DNA from: Wyeomyia smithii
Taxonomy: Eukaryota; Arthropoda; Insecta; Diptera; Culicidae
NCBI RefSeq assembly: GCF_029784165.1
Contig: NC_073695.1
Coordinates: 203,991,136-204,055,135, forward strand
Direction of reading: 5' to 3'
DNA: 64,000 nt
The notes under the pieces are model-generated. The model was given only the letters and a program-made list of their open reading frames with translations. It was not told the origin of the DNA and ran no database searches. A program made the position numbers and the translations under genes. This document shows positions 54,690-64,000 of the stretch, piece by piece. Numbering within the stretch: position 1 is the stretch's first letter; each line of letters begins with the position of its first letter.

Positions 54690-56580
54690 CTCCATGCTCC
54701 CAATCTCACTCGATTTTCTCAGAGATGGCTGGACCGACTTCCATGAAACTAATTGCAAATGAAAGGTCCAGTTGCCTCATAGAACCTTATTGAATTTTAT
54801 CGTAATCGGATTTTTGGTTTCGAGGTTATGTATCAAAATGTGGAAATCACAAAACTTTAATATCTCAGTAACCACACAACCGATTTGAACAAAATTGGTA
54901 TCAAAAGAACGGGCTTGTTTTTTTAACCATTTCTAAATTAACTTTTCAGTGTTTGGACTTGTAGTTCAAAAGTTATGCAAAGAAACGTGTTTCGAAGATT
55001 GTTTAATCTCACTCACTTTTCTCAGAGATGGCTGGACCGATTTTCACAAAATTTGTGTCATATGGAAAGTCTAGTTGCCCCATAAGACCCTATTGAATTT
55101 CAATGTAATTGGACTTTAACTTTGTTCGTTATGTATAATAATGTGAAATCAGGCTATAAAAGGAAACATTATCCTGAGACTGCTTGAACTCACCCACTTT
55201 TCTCAGAGATGGCTGGACCGATTTTTACGAAATAGGTTGCAAATGAAAGGTCTAGTTGTCTCATAATACCCCACTTAATTTTATTATAATCGGACTGTAA
55301 CGTTGTCTTTTATGTAACGAAATTTGAAAATCACGAAACTTCATCATCTCAGAAACTACACAACTGATTGGAACAAAACAGGTATCAAATGAACATGCTG
55401 TCTTCAAAACCATCGATGATTTTTACAATGAATAAACATGTGGTCCAGAAGTTATAAATATAAACGTTTTCCGATAAGTTCATATCATTCACTAATTCTT
55501 GCCTTTCTTCAAGGAAGGTATAACTATCACTGGCAAAACCGAAGGTATAAAAGTGCTCCAAACAGTCGAATGGCATATATCACCCAACTCAACTCCATGA
55601 GCTGAGCATTTTCTATATTTGTGTGTATGTGTGTGTGTGTGTGGAAATAACGGAAGTTCATTATCTCAGGAACTATACAACCGATTTTAACAACATTGAT
55701 TCTAAGTTAACGGGCTACCAAAAAAAACCCTTAACAATCGAATTTTATAAAGATTGGACATGTGGTTTGAAAGTTATGGAAAGAAATGTGTTCTGGAGAC
55801 TATTTGATCTTACTCATATTTCTCAGAGATGGCTGAACCAATTTTCATAAAATCAGTATCATATGGAAGGTCTAGTTGCGCCATAAGACTCTATTGATTT
55901 TTGCTTTTCTTCTAGAAAGGTATAGCAATCACTTCAAAAACCAAAGGTATAAAAGTGCTCCAAAGGGTCGAATGTCGTATATCAATCGGCTTAATTTGAC
56001 GAGCAGAGCATTTTCTGTATGGGTGTGTGTGTATATGTGTGTGTGTATGTATGTATGTAACGGTCTTCCAATCTCACTCGATTTGCTCAGAGATGGCTAG
56101 ACCGATTTTCATGAAACTAATAATGCAAATGAAAGTTCTTGTTGCCTCCTAAGACCCTATTGAATTTTATTATAATCTTATCTGTTATGTATCAAAATGT
56201 AAAAATTATGAAACTTAATTATCTCAGAAACTACACAACCGATTAGAACAAAATTGGTTTTAAATAAACGGGCTACCTTAAAAACCCTTAAGTTTTGAAT
56301 TTTATAAAGTTTGGACTTGTAGTTCAAAAGCTATGGACAGAAGAGTGTTCTGGAGACTATTGAATCTCACTCATGTTTCTCAGAGATGGCTGGACCGATT
56401 TTCATAAAATCAGTGTCATGTGGAAGGTCCAGTTGCTCCATGATACCCCGTTGATTTTTTCTGCAATCGGACTATTACTTTGCCTGTTGTGTTTAAAAAT
56501 GTGAAATCCAGCTCCGAAGACTACTCAAACTCACTCACTTTTCTCAGAGAATGTTGAACCGATTTCCACAGGCTAGTTAA
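54690..56580. repeat. Diverged tandem array with two unit types
   Basis: Unit A, TTCTCAGAGATGGCTGGACCGATTTTC with the following ATGGAAGGTCTAGTTGCC and AAGACCCTATTGAATTT, recurs near 54715, 55018, 55198, 55818, 56083, 56376 and 56540. A second phrase, AT(C/T)TCAG(A/T)AACTACACAACCGATT, recurs between copies. Unit B (AAGGTATA...AAAGTGCTCCAA...GAGCATTTTCT, ending in a GTGTGT tract) occurs at about 55510-55645 and 55915-56060. No gene. Confidence 0.75.
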
Positions 56581-56750
56581 GGGTTAACTGACGAATCATT
56601 ATGATTGTACACTTGGTTCAAAAGTTGTGAAAAGCAAGTCATATTCGATATAGAAAAAAAAACTTAATATAAACAATCGAATCAAAAAATATATTTTAAC
56701 GAATGATATGTCGAGTCTACATATAATCGAGTCCAACCTATATATGAGTA

Positions 56751-56830
56751 CAGTGACGTTTCGATTATACCATGATCAAAAAAAATTTCGCATTCGCGTC
56801 ATATATTTGAGACATATTTATTACATGTTA
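56751..56830. mobile_element. Left-end fragment related to the pogo-like MITE
   Basis: CAGTGACGTTTCGATTATAC followed by ATGATCAAAAAAAATTTCGC, preceded by TA, parallels the left end of the element at 52480 (CAGTGCTTTTTCGATTTTAT, then ACGGTCAAAAAAAATTGGCG). No matching right end was found nearby. Confidence 0.5.
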
Positions 56831-57236
56831 GGCCGTTACAAATTTTATTTTCATTTTATGTCACCCCCCCTTCAAAAATCTTAAATATTGGAAGGGGAAG
56901 AAAAAAAAGCTCATACCGTTTTATTCATTTTTTTTGTTTTCCGACAGCATTAATGCTTAATTTAGCATTAAACAAGTTCAGTGACAGATGGAGTGTCGTC
57001 AAAAGGCAAGCGAAATAGATAGTAATAATAATAAAGCGTTATTTTTCAACATTTATTTGAGTGCAAATACAAACGTCATAACTTGCACACAAACTTTTAT
57101 CAAAGATATTTCTTTACTTTCGTCTCGGTGTTATTTATTTTTTGCCACCCACTTTGCTAAGTTTGATAACCTTGGACATAAAAAGATTTCGAAATTTGTA
57201 TCAGCCTTATTCGCTTGTGTTAATGCATGTTCATAA

Positions 57237-57719
57237 GGCTGTCCCAAAATTGCATGATATCTGGAAACCTGGGGGCTCACCCTTAAAATGAAAGTTTAGG
57301 GTGTCAGAAAAAATCTTTATAAGGGCGAAAACTTTAGGAAATGATGTTTAAGGGGTGCACAAGCGGGATATTTGAAAAAAGTCAGGTTTTTGAACATGTT
57401 TTTTTAAAAACAATCTAACACTTCAAATTTTAATAAATCGTTATGTCTTATTATTTCTAATGGATTCTTTAGGGTTCAAACTATAAGCCAGATTTTTGTT
57501 CAGAGCTGTTCAGAGTCCCAAGCATGCTACGTATTTTTAAATTATCGAAAAAGTTGATTTTTTAAAAAATTCCAGCATTCAATCGTTTGAAGTGGGTACC
57601 GTACATTGAGCCATATAAAGTTCAATACCGTCAAAAGATGGGAAATTTAGTGGGGAATAACTTTGCCGAAGACACAATATGGCTATCTTTAACCCCAACA
57701 AAGTTATTCGTGATTTACT
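57237..57719 (+). repeat. Left terminal inverted repeat, 483 bp
   Basis: It pairs with 62985-63470 at high identity (roughly 93-95 percent by eye), ending inward at GTGATTTACT. It contains the motif AACTTTGCCGAAGACAC (about 57660) shared with other elements in the window. Confidence 0.9.
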
Positions 57720-57769
57720 ACTGATATATTTACTGCCGAACTTTATGAATAATTATATAAAATATAGTA

Positions 57770-60196
57770 TTCGACAAAAAGATGCAGACTTCATCAAGGA
57801 CTGCGATAACGAATCACTGTTGCTTCCTATAGTAGGAGATAACGAGGCACTACAGCAAATTTTCGACACGACCAGTCAGTTAGGATTATATCAAGTAAAC
57901 GCAATACGAAATCAACTGAACTGTTTTTTAGATCTCTTGTTCACAAACTGCACTGAAGATTTTAGCGTAGATAAAGCCGTTGATCCTCTATGGAAAAATG
58001 AGAAATTTCATACAGCCATTGAGTATTCATTAAACATAGATAGCACTAGATCACGTCCCAATGATAGTGAATTTGAGTATGTGTATGACTTTAAAAAAGC
58101 TAATATAACAGAAATCGACCGTAAACTCAGTGTAGTCGACTGGCAATCACTTTTGCGAGGCAAAGAGGATATTGAAAAAGCGGCGAATACGTTTCTCTCT
58201 CTATTATACGAAATTATAAATGATACGATTCCTAGGACGAAAAAACGCACTAACTTTTGTTTCAAAGATCCCGTATGGTACACGCAACAGATCAAAAACT
58301 TGAAAAACAAAAAACAGAAAGCCCATAAAATGTACAAACACCATAAATGTGAGACCAATCTGGATGGATACAAGAACATATGCAGCGAACTAGATGCAGA
58401 AATCTCATTAGCTTATGAGAATTATAACTCTAGGGTAGAAAGTAATATCAAATCTGATCCAAAGCAGTTTTACCGTTTTGCAAAGGAAAAAATGAAAACT
58501 AATAATTTTCCATCACGCATGCATTTTGAAGGTAACGAAAGTACCGAGTCTCAGCTTATTTGCAACCAATTTGCGAAATTTTTCCAGACCGTTTACAAAA
58601 ACCCGGATGAAAATAGAGATTTTAACTACTTCACGCATTTACCTGAATGTACCAATAGTGTATCAGTTCAAAATATAACTGTTCAAGAAATATTAACATC
58701 ATTAGAATCCCTAGATGCAACTAAGGGTGCTGGGCCAGATGGAATTCCACCATCTATGCTTAAAACATTTGCTTCTTCTTTTGAAAAACCACTGTTTTTG
58801 GCTTTTCAATCTTTCAATCAAAACAGGTGAATTTCCTTCCATGTGGAAAAAATCATTTCTCATCCCGATCTTTAAGTCAGGTAAACGCTCTGATATGAAA
58901 AATTATCGCGGCATAGCAATCATCTCTTGTATTCCGAAACAATTTGAATCAATCGTTAATAAACGAATTTTCGAACAGGTGAAAAATAGTATTACAATCA
59001 ACCAACATGGTTTTTTCAAAGGAAGGTCCACAGCTACTAATCTATTAGAATTCGTTAATTTCACACTCGCTGCAATGGATAGAGGTAACTACGTTGAAAC
59101 ATTATATACCGATTATAGCAAAGCTTTCGATAGAGTCGATATAACATTACTGATTTTCAAACTAAAACGCATTGGGCTAGATAACCAACTCGTGAAATGG
59201 ATTGAATCTTATTTGACGAACAGAACACAATTTGTCCGTTTCAAAGGCCATCTCTCTGATCCAGTGAAGGTAACATCTGGAGTTCCGCAAGGATCACATT
59301 TAGGACTCTTACTATTCATTTTGTTCGTTAATGATGTAACCCTTTTACTTAACCAGATCAAAATTTTAATCTATGCCGACGATATGAAATTGTATATGGA
59401 GATTAAAAACCAGTCTGACCTCGAATTGTTTCAGTTGCAGATCAATACCTTCTATACTTGGTGTCTGAAAAGCTTACTTGATATAAATATTAAGAAATGT
59501 AATGTCATATCATATACAAGAAAACTTTCAATGCAAACTATGAACTATTACATAGGCCAACAACTTGTAGAGAGATGTACCAAAATGAGAGACTTAGGAG
59601 TGATCCTCGATTCGAAACTCACTTTCGTGAATCATTATAACACAATAATCAACAAAGCCAACAGTATGCTTGGTTTTATTAAACGTTTCAGTTATCATTT
59701 TAAGGACCCATACACAATAAAAACTCTTTTTGTGAGCTATGTTCGATCAATATTAGAGTACTGCAGTATAGTTTGGTCCCCATATCAAGAAGTTCATATC
59801 AATCGTATTGAATCAGTTCAAAAACAATTTCTGGTTTTTGCATTAAGAAAACTCAATTGGGCATCATATCCTCACCCTTCTTACGAATCTCGCTGCATGC
59901 TTATTAATATCGAAACTCTGAAGAAACGACGAGAAACAACCATGATTACCTTTGTAAACGATATGATCTCACAACGTGTTAATTCACCAAATCTGCTGGA
60001 AACTCTTAACTTTTATGCTCCTTCTCGTCCTTTAAGAACGCGCAATATTTTTACTAACAATAATTACCGGTCACTGTACGCCAAACATGGACCAATTAAC
60101 AGCATCATGAACGCATACAAAAAACACTGCGAGATTATAGACGTTACCATGTCCCGGAGCGCATTAAAAAGCGCATTACGTGCTAGAGCTCGATAG
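57770..60196 (+). pseudogene. LINE ORF2 (partial endonuclease, RT), one frameshift
   Basis: The first frame (to 58830) covers the endonuclease end, the linker (CFKDPVWYTQQIKNLKNKK, KSDPKQFYRFAKEK) and the RT start (ATKGAGPDGIPPSMLK). A single frameshift near 58800-58830 leads to the second frame, with GEFPSMWKKSFLIPIFKSG, NYRGIAIISC, QHGFFKGRSTATNL, YTDYSKAFDRVD, SGVPQGSHLGLLLFILFVND, the catalytic YADDMKLYME (about 59374) and the C-terminal LRSILEYCSIVW-like segment, stop at 60196. There is no RNase H. Apart from the truncation and the frameshift the copy is well preserved, so it is fairly young. Confidence 0.88.
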
Positions 60197-60302
60197 CTTA
60201 AGATTAACGTATACATTAGAATTGTAGTCTACATTGATTGACGAAATAAATTTCGATTCGAAAATTTCGATACATCGGAAAAAAAAAAAAAAAAAAAAAA
60301 AA
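57770..60302 (+). mobile_element. 5'-truncated CR1/jockey-group LINE with 24-A tail
   Basis: The insertion starts inside the endonuclease domain (first recognisable block LGLYQVNAIRNQLNCFLDLLFTN, near 57880) and ends with 24 A residues (60279-60302) about 40 bp after an ATAAA signal. The start coordinate is approximate, and no target duplication was found. It separates the left TIR of the host transposon from its transposase gene. Confidence 0.85.
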
Positions 60303-60669
60303 CAACACATTAACCAAAATTGCTACGACCCACCACTAAACCGCACAAATGATTACGCCTATTCATAGCAAAGTACTTGTACATTTTTTATACACCGCAT
60401 AGGGAACAATAGGTTGCAAGTCTGCTTTATTGCAATCGTTATTAAACTAACTCCTTGGTAGATACAATGAAACAATAGCAATATTTTTCGTGCCACGATC
60501 CAGGGATCGTTGAACAAGGGCTATTTACGTATGCGTGCTCTCATTACTCAGCTCTCTACAGAGAAATGAGAAAGTTTAGGAGGTAGTGAACAAATACACT
60601 CCGTCTCCGACAAATATTTCATTATCAGTTAATCTCTAGAAGTCACGGGAAATAGATCAATAACTTATC
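60303..60669. other. Transposon leader before the transposase gene
   Basis: The sequence from the LINE poly-A tail to the transposase ATG presumably holds the host transposon's promoter and 5' untranslated region. No core promoter motif was confidently placed. Confidence 0.4.
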
Positions 60670-61406
60670 ATGTCGCCGAAAACGAAGCTCAAATACGATC
60701 TGATGTCCGGCATAGCAAGAAAGAACCTGCCCAAAAATCATTCTCCGTCGCAGCTTGAGATCATCAGTAACTTCCGGTACCACCTGGAAAATCAGAAATC
60801 ATCGAAGGGACAAAGTGTTCAGAATGTGTCTACCGAGGCAATGGCAATTTGGGATCGGGCTGGTTTCCCGCATCAGCTCAAGCGGAACGTTGTTAGACGA
60901 ATTACCAAGCTTATAGCATCATGGCAAAGACTAAAGAAGGTCTATAAGAAGCGGGACTCAAGATCATTGGAAAGGTTGAAATCGAGTAAGATACAGATGA
61001 GTGAATTTTTCAACATCAGCGTAGAAAATATCGAAAGCGAATTACAACACGATGCGATCCGCGTGGAGTTTTGGAACTATCAGAAACATAATAAAATTCC
61101 GTGTGTGTTCCCGAAAGCCATCCAAACAAATGTACCGGTTACTTGTGAACAGTGTCGTGAAAAGAAAACACGAAAAATTGAGAACAAATCAACAAGGTCG
61201 AATATTAACGTCCGAGAACTAGTCGTGGAAGATACAAGTCAGGTCCGACGAAGTAAAAGACTACAACCACTAACAAACGCTTTGACCGAAACCGAATCTC
61301 TAACCGTGGGGCTGTTGGAGTATTAGCAGCCACAGCTGTTGCCTTTGGTATCAATCCACAAGAACTAAGTTTAAGCAAATCTACTCTACACAGAAAACAC
61401 AAAGCA

Positions 61407-61465
61407 GTATGTTTGCCTGCACAGATTTATAATATTGATGTTTAATATGTCTTTCCATTCTCCAG
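61407..61465 (+). other. Probable short intron in the transposase gene
   Basis: GTATGT opens and TTCTCCAG closes a 59-bp interval, with a pyrimidine tract before the AG. Removing it joins STLHRKHKA to ARQEIAKEIQDKF in frame. The interval itself contains stops. Confidence 0.55.
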
Positions 61466-61966
61466 GCCCGCCAAGAGATTGCTAAAGAAATTCAGGATAA
61501 GTTTCCAAAAGAGAAGTCTTTGGTCGTTCATTTTGATTTCAAACAATTGTTGTTCAATCGCAAAAAAAAACTGAAAAGTTAGCTGTTGTCGTGACGGGCT
61601 TAGATTCTGTTGATCAAATCATCAGTTGCGAATTTTTAGAACACGGTACAGGAAAAGTCGTAGCAGAACAAGTTTTTAAAAGCTTGAAACGCTGGAATCT
61701 CGATGAAGTTATTTGCGGAAAGTGTTTTGACACCACCAATGTGAATTCTGAAGAAAAAAATGGTGCTGCGGTCATCCTAGAACGTCTACTTGGAAGAAAA
61801 TTGCTGGATTTTCCGTGCAGGCACCACGTATATGAATTGATTCTTAAAACAGCCTACATGACATGTTTTGAACAACTGACAAGTTCTCCCGATGACGCTC
61901 TATTCAAATCATTCCGAAACGAATGGGATACAATAGATGAAAATGATTATGCTGGATTCCCTATTG

Positions 61967-62037
61967 GTACCTAATTATAATTTGAGGTTTCCTCAAGAAA
62001 ATAAAATAACATGTTTTATATTGTATTATCTTTAAAG
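61967..62037 (+). other. Probable second short intron in the transposase gene
   Basis: GTACCT opens and TTTAAAG closes a 71-bp AT-rich interval. Joining G|GA restores PIGTLGQEETKSLVDFAGK in a continuous frame, after which a further small shift leads to MILQKFIREDYKELLQ. Confidence 0.5.
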
Positions 62038-62984
62038 GAACACTCGGACAAGAGGAAACTAAAAGTCTTGTTGATTTTGCAGGCAAATGATCTTGCAAAA
62101 ATTCATACGCGAGGACTATAAAGAACTTCTGCAGCTTTCATTATTGTGCCTTGGAGAAGGCGATCCAGTGAAATTTCGGCGCCCTGGTGCCCTACACCAC
62201 GCCAGGTGGATGGCTCGGGCGATATATGGTCTCAAAATATACCTTTTCCGGGATCAATTCGAGACAGATAATGTCCAGCTCACAGATTCACAGATTTGTG
62301 CTGTTTGTTGTGAAAATTTATGTGAAAGGGTGGTATGAATGTCCAGTGGTAACAGATGCACCAGTGAACGACTTGAGGTTTATGCAGTCCTAGCAAAATT
62401 TTGAGGATAAAGAGCTAAGCAAAAACACTTCCAGAAAGTTCGAGAAGCACCTTTGGTACTTAACAGAGCTCAATGTAAGTCTCTCTTTATTTAGTGATCG
62501 AGTAGATGAGGAAACAAAACGGAAGATGGTAGAAAATTTGAAAAAGCGGAGTAACCAGAGTTAGAAAGTACTCGGCCAAAAAAGGTCTGGCCGATTATGT
62601 AACCGAAAGATCCATGATCTTTTTTCAAATTTTGGGGCTAGAGAGCGGTTTCTTGAATGAAGATCCTACCAGCTGGAACTCACGAACTGATTACATTGAA
62701 GCGAAGGGGTAATGTAGCTCTTTAACGGTGATAAACGATCCTGCGGAACGAGCTCTCGGGACAGCAGGAGACTACAATGATTTTGGTCCAAAGTCCGACG
62801 AAGAGAAGGGGAATACACTACTGATGATTGCAAATAACCGTAAAAAACAAAACATTTCATCGAAAAAGTCAGTAATTGATTACTTAAATTCATAATAATT
62901 GATTAATTTTTTTTTTGACTCGTATTATTGGCTATTATAAACAAACATTTTAAATATAGAAAAAAGTGTATATTTTTTCTTCGC

Positions 62985-63470
62985 AGTAAATCACGGATAA
63001 CTTTGTTGGGGTTGAAGATAGCCATACTGTGTCTTCGGCAAAGTTATTCCCCACTAAATTTCTCATCTTTTGACGGTATTTACCTTTATATGGCTCAATG
63101 TACGGTACCCACTTCAAACAATTGAATGCTGGAATTTTTTAAAAAATCAACTTTTTCGATAATTTAAAAATACATAATGCATGCTTGGGACCCTGAAAAG
63201 CTCTTAACAAAAATCTGGCTTATAGTTTGAACCCTAAAGAATCCATTAGAAATAATAAGACATAACGATTTATTAAAATTTGAAGTGTTAGATTGTTTTT
63301 TAAAAAAACATGTTCAAAAACCTGACTTTTTTCAAATATCCCGCTTGTGCACCCCTTAAACATCATTTCCTAAAGTTTTCGCCCTTATAAAGATTTTTTC
63401 TGACACCCTAAACTTTCATTTTAAGGATGAGCACCCAGGTTCCCAGATATCATGCAATTTTGGGACAGCC
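62985..63470 (-). repeat. Right terminal inverted repeat, 486 bp
   Basis: Inverted copy of 57237-57719, with small indels. It begins AGTAAATCAC at the inside and ends GGGACAGCC at 63470, followed by TAA. Confidence 0.9.
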
Positions 63471-63473
63471 TAA

Positions 63474-64000
63474 TGTTCATATATGTTTGAAGATTATGCT
63501 TTAAATGTTCGGTATGGTTTCACTGCTACCAATGATTTGTTATTTTAGAGTGATGAATAAATCCAGCAAATATTATCAAGGAGTATTTTTTCTGAAATGA
63601 AGTGTGTCGTGTAAATCTATTTAACAAACAATAAGTACGAATGAGAAAGGCTTGGTCAGACCACTACTTCACACAAAAATTTGCTTTTTTTTTTTTTTTT
63701 TAAGGGGGGATTTGTTAGTAGCTTAAGTATTTATGATAAATATTAGTAAATAATGAGTATGTGTGTCCAATCACAAATGGTGACTTCTCAACACTGTTAG
63801 AAATTTGTAATTTTAATTGTTAGGATTTGTTTGCTTTCGCAATTAGGACTTATCATTCGTAGGGATTTAAACCTACTTGTCAGAAAAGGGGAAGTAAACT
63901 TACAACTAAATTAATTGCTAACTTATTGGCTATAAAGAGAGCTTATCGTAGCAATTGAGGATTGCAACGATTTTTGTCGAAAATTGTTAATTATTTTATT
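63474..64000. other. AT-rich flank without recognisable gene
   Basis: No coding sequence or element ends recognised. A T run (about 63687-63702) is followed by AAGGGGGGATTTG, and GAATGAGAAAGGCT(T/G)GGTC near 63640 repeats a phrase found at 39917-39936, pointing to another dispersed repeat. Confidence 0.4.

Larger units (their letters stand above)
60670..62895 (+). pseudogene. Transposase-like gene of unplaced family, apparently intron-containing, broken
   Basis: It starts MSPKTKLKYDLMSGIARKNL at 60670; 218 residues run to 61326, including a basic middle and a C-x2-C (CEQC). A 1-nt shift near 61310 gives VLAATAVAFGINPQELSLSK. A short intron is likely at 61407-61465 (GTATGT...CTCCAG), then VVHFDFKQLLFN, a slip in an A run (about 61562-61570), and TGLDSVDQIIS, CFDTTNVNSEEKNGAAVILE and LLDFPCRHHVYELILKTAY. 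A second intron is likely at 61967-62037. Then come GALHHARWMARAIYGLKIYL and a decayed end with NDPAERALGTAGDYND. I know similar wording (DTT...GA...LE...CRHH...E; HHARWM) from uncharacterised animal transposon proteins but cannot name a superfamily. Confidence 0.65.
57237..63470. mobile_element. DNA transposon with ~485-bp TIRs, unplaced superfamily, carrying a nested LINE
   Basis: The ends GGCTGTCCCAAAATTGCATG (57237) and its exact inverted copy (ending 63470) belong to long terminal inverted repeats. The trinucleotide TAA borders both ends (57234-57236 and 63471-63473), a possible 3-bp duplication. Between them lie a LINE insertion (about 57770-60302) and a decayed transposase-like gene (60670-62895). 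Without the LINE the element would be about 3.7 kb. Long TIRs are known in several DNA transposon superfamilies. A 3-bp TAA duplication recalls PIF/Harbinger, but the protein does not look like that family to me. Confidence 0.8.

Noticed and set aside
57234..63473. Assigning the large transposon to PIF/Harbinger because of the TAA flanks
   Set aside because: The 3-bp match could be chance, and the encoded protein lacks features I associate with Harbinger transposases and their Myb-like partner.

Overview
The window looks like nuclear DNA of a culicine mosquito, probably Aedes or a close relative (inference). It is AT-rich, has one recognisable host exon, and is otherwise mostly transposable elements of mosquito type: a BEL/Pao LTR element, an I-group LINE, a Juan/jockey-like LINE, a CR1/jockey-group LINE, tRNA-derived SINEs, and many terminal-inverted-repeat and foldback elements.

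Host gene: on the minus strand, 28294-28956 is the first coding exon of frizzled (fz). It encodes a signal peptide, the complete ten-cysteine Wnt-binding domain and the linker, and ends at a GTAAGT splice donor. A TATA-less promoter candidate (Inr plus DPE at exact spacing) lies about 760 bp upstream, at 29716. No seven-transmembrane exon occurs downstream, so the first coding intron is at least 28 kb and holds everything from 28293 down to base 1.

Region 1-28 kb (fz intron): decayed LINE ORF1 and RT pieces (2.5-6.4 kb); two large foldbacks (4466-6202, carrying a 162-bp hAT MITE with perfect TSD, and 7396-8352, with a SINE at its edge); a 1.7-kb Transib-like element with RSS-like CACAGTG ends (9813-11518); an island of repeat-poor complex sequence at 12.66-15.3 kb that may be regulatory; a mariner relic (16.9-17.65 kb); a 1.27-kb TA-flanked MITE (19807-21075); an RT relic (22-23.1 kb); a SINE; and a TA-flanked MITE with internal tandem repeats (23810-24565).

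Region 29-46 kb: fz 5' region, then a tandem repeat (about 120 bp period) from 31.4 kb interrupted by a very young 7.1-kb BEL/Pao element (32135-39251; 404-bp LTRs with one mismatch, 5-bp TSD CACCA). Its ORF carries an N-terminal PHD finger, then gag, protease, RT, RNase H and integrase, broken only by one in-frame TAA. A decayed I-group LINE follows (40058-44915), with several frameshifts and a deletion in its RNase H domain.

Region 46-64 kb: a second repeat-poor island (46.85-49.35 kb), low-complexity and tandem repeat fields, a Juan-like LINE relic, a pogo-like MITE, a 240-bp near-perfect hairpin, and finally a 6.2-kb DNA transposon (57237-63470) with about 485-bp inverted repeats. It contains a broken, apparently intron-containing transposase gene of a family I cannot place, and a 5'-truncated LINE with a 24-A tail inserted inside it.
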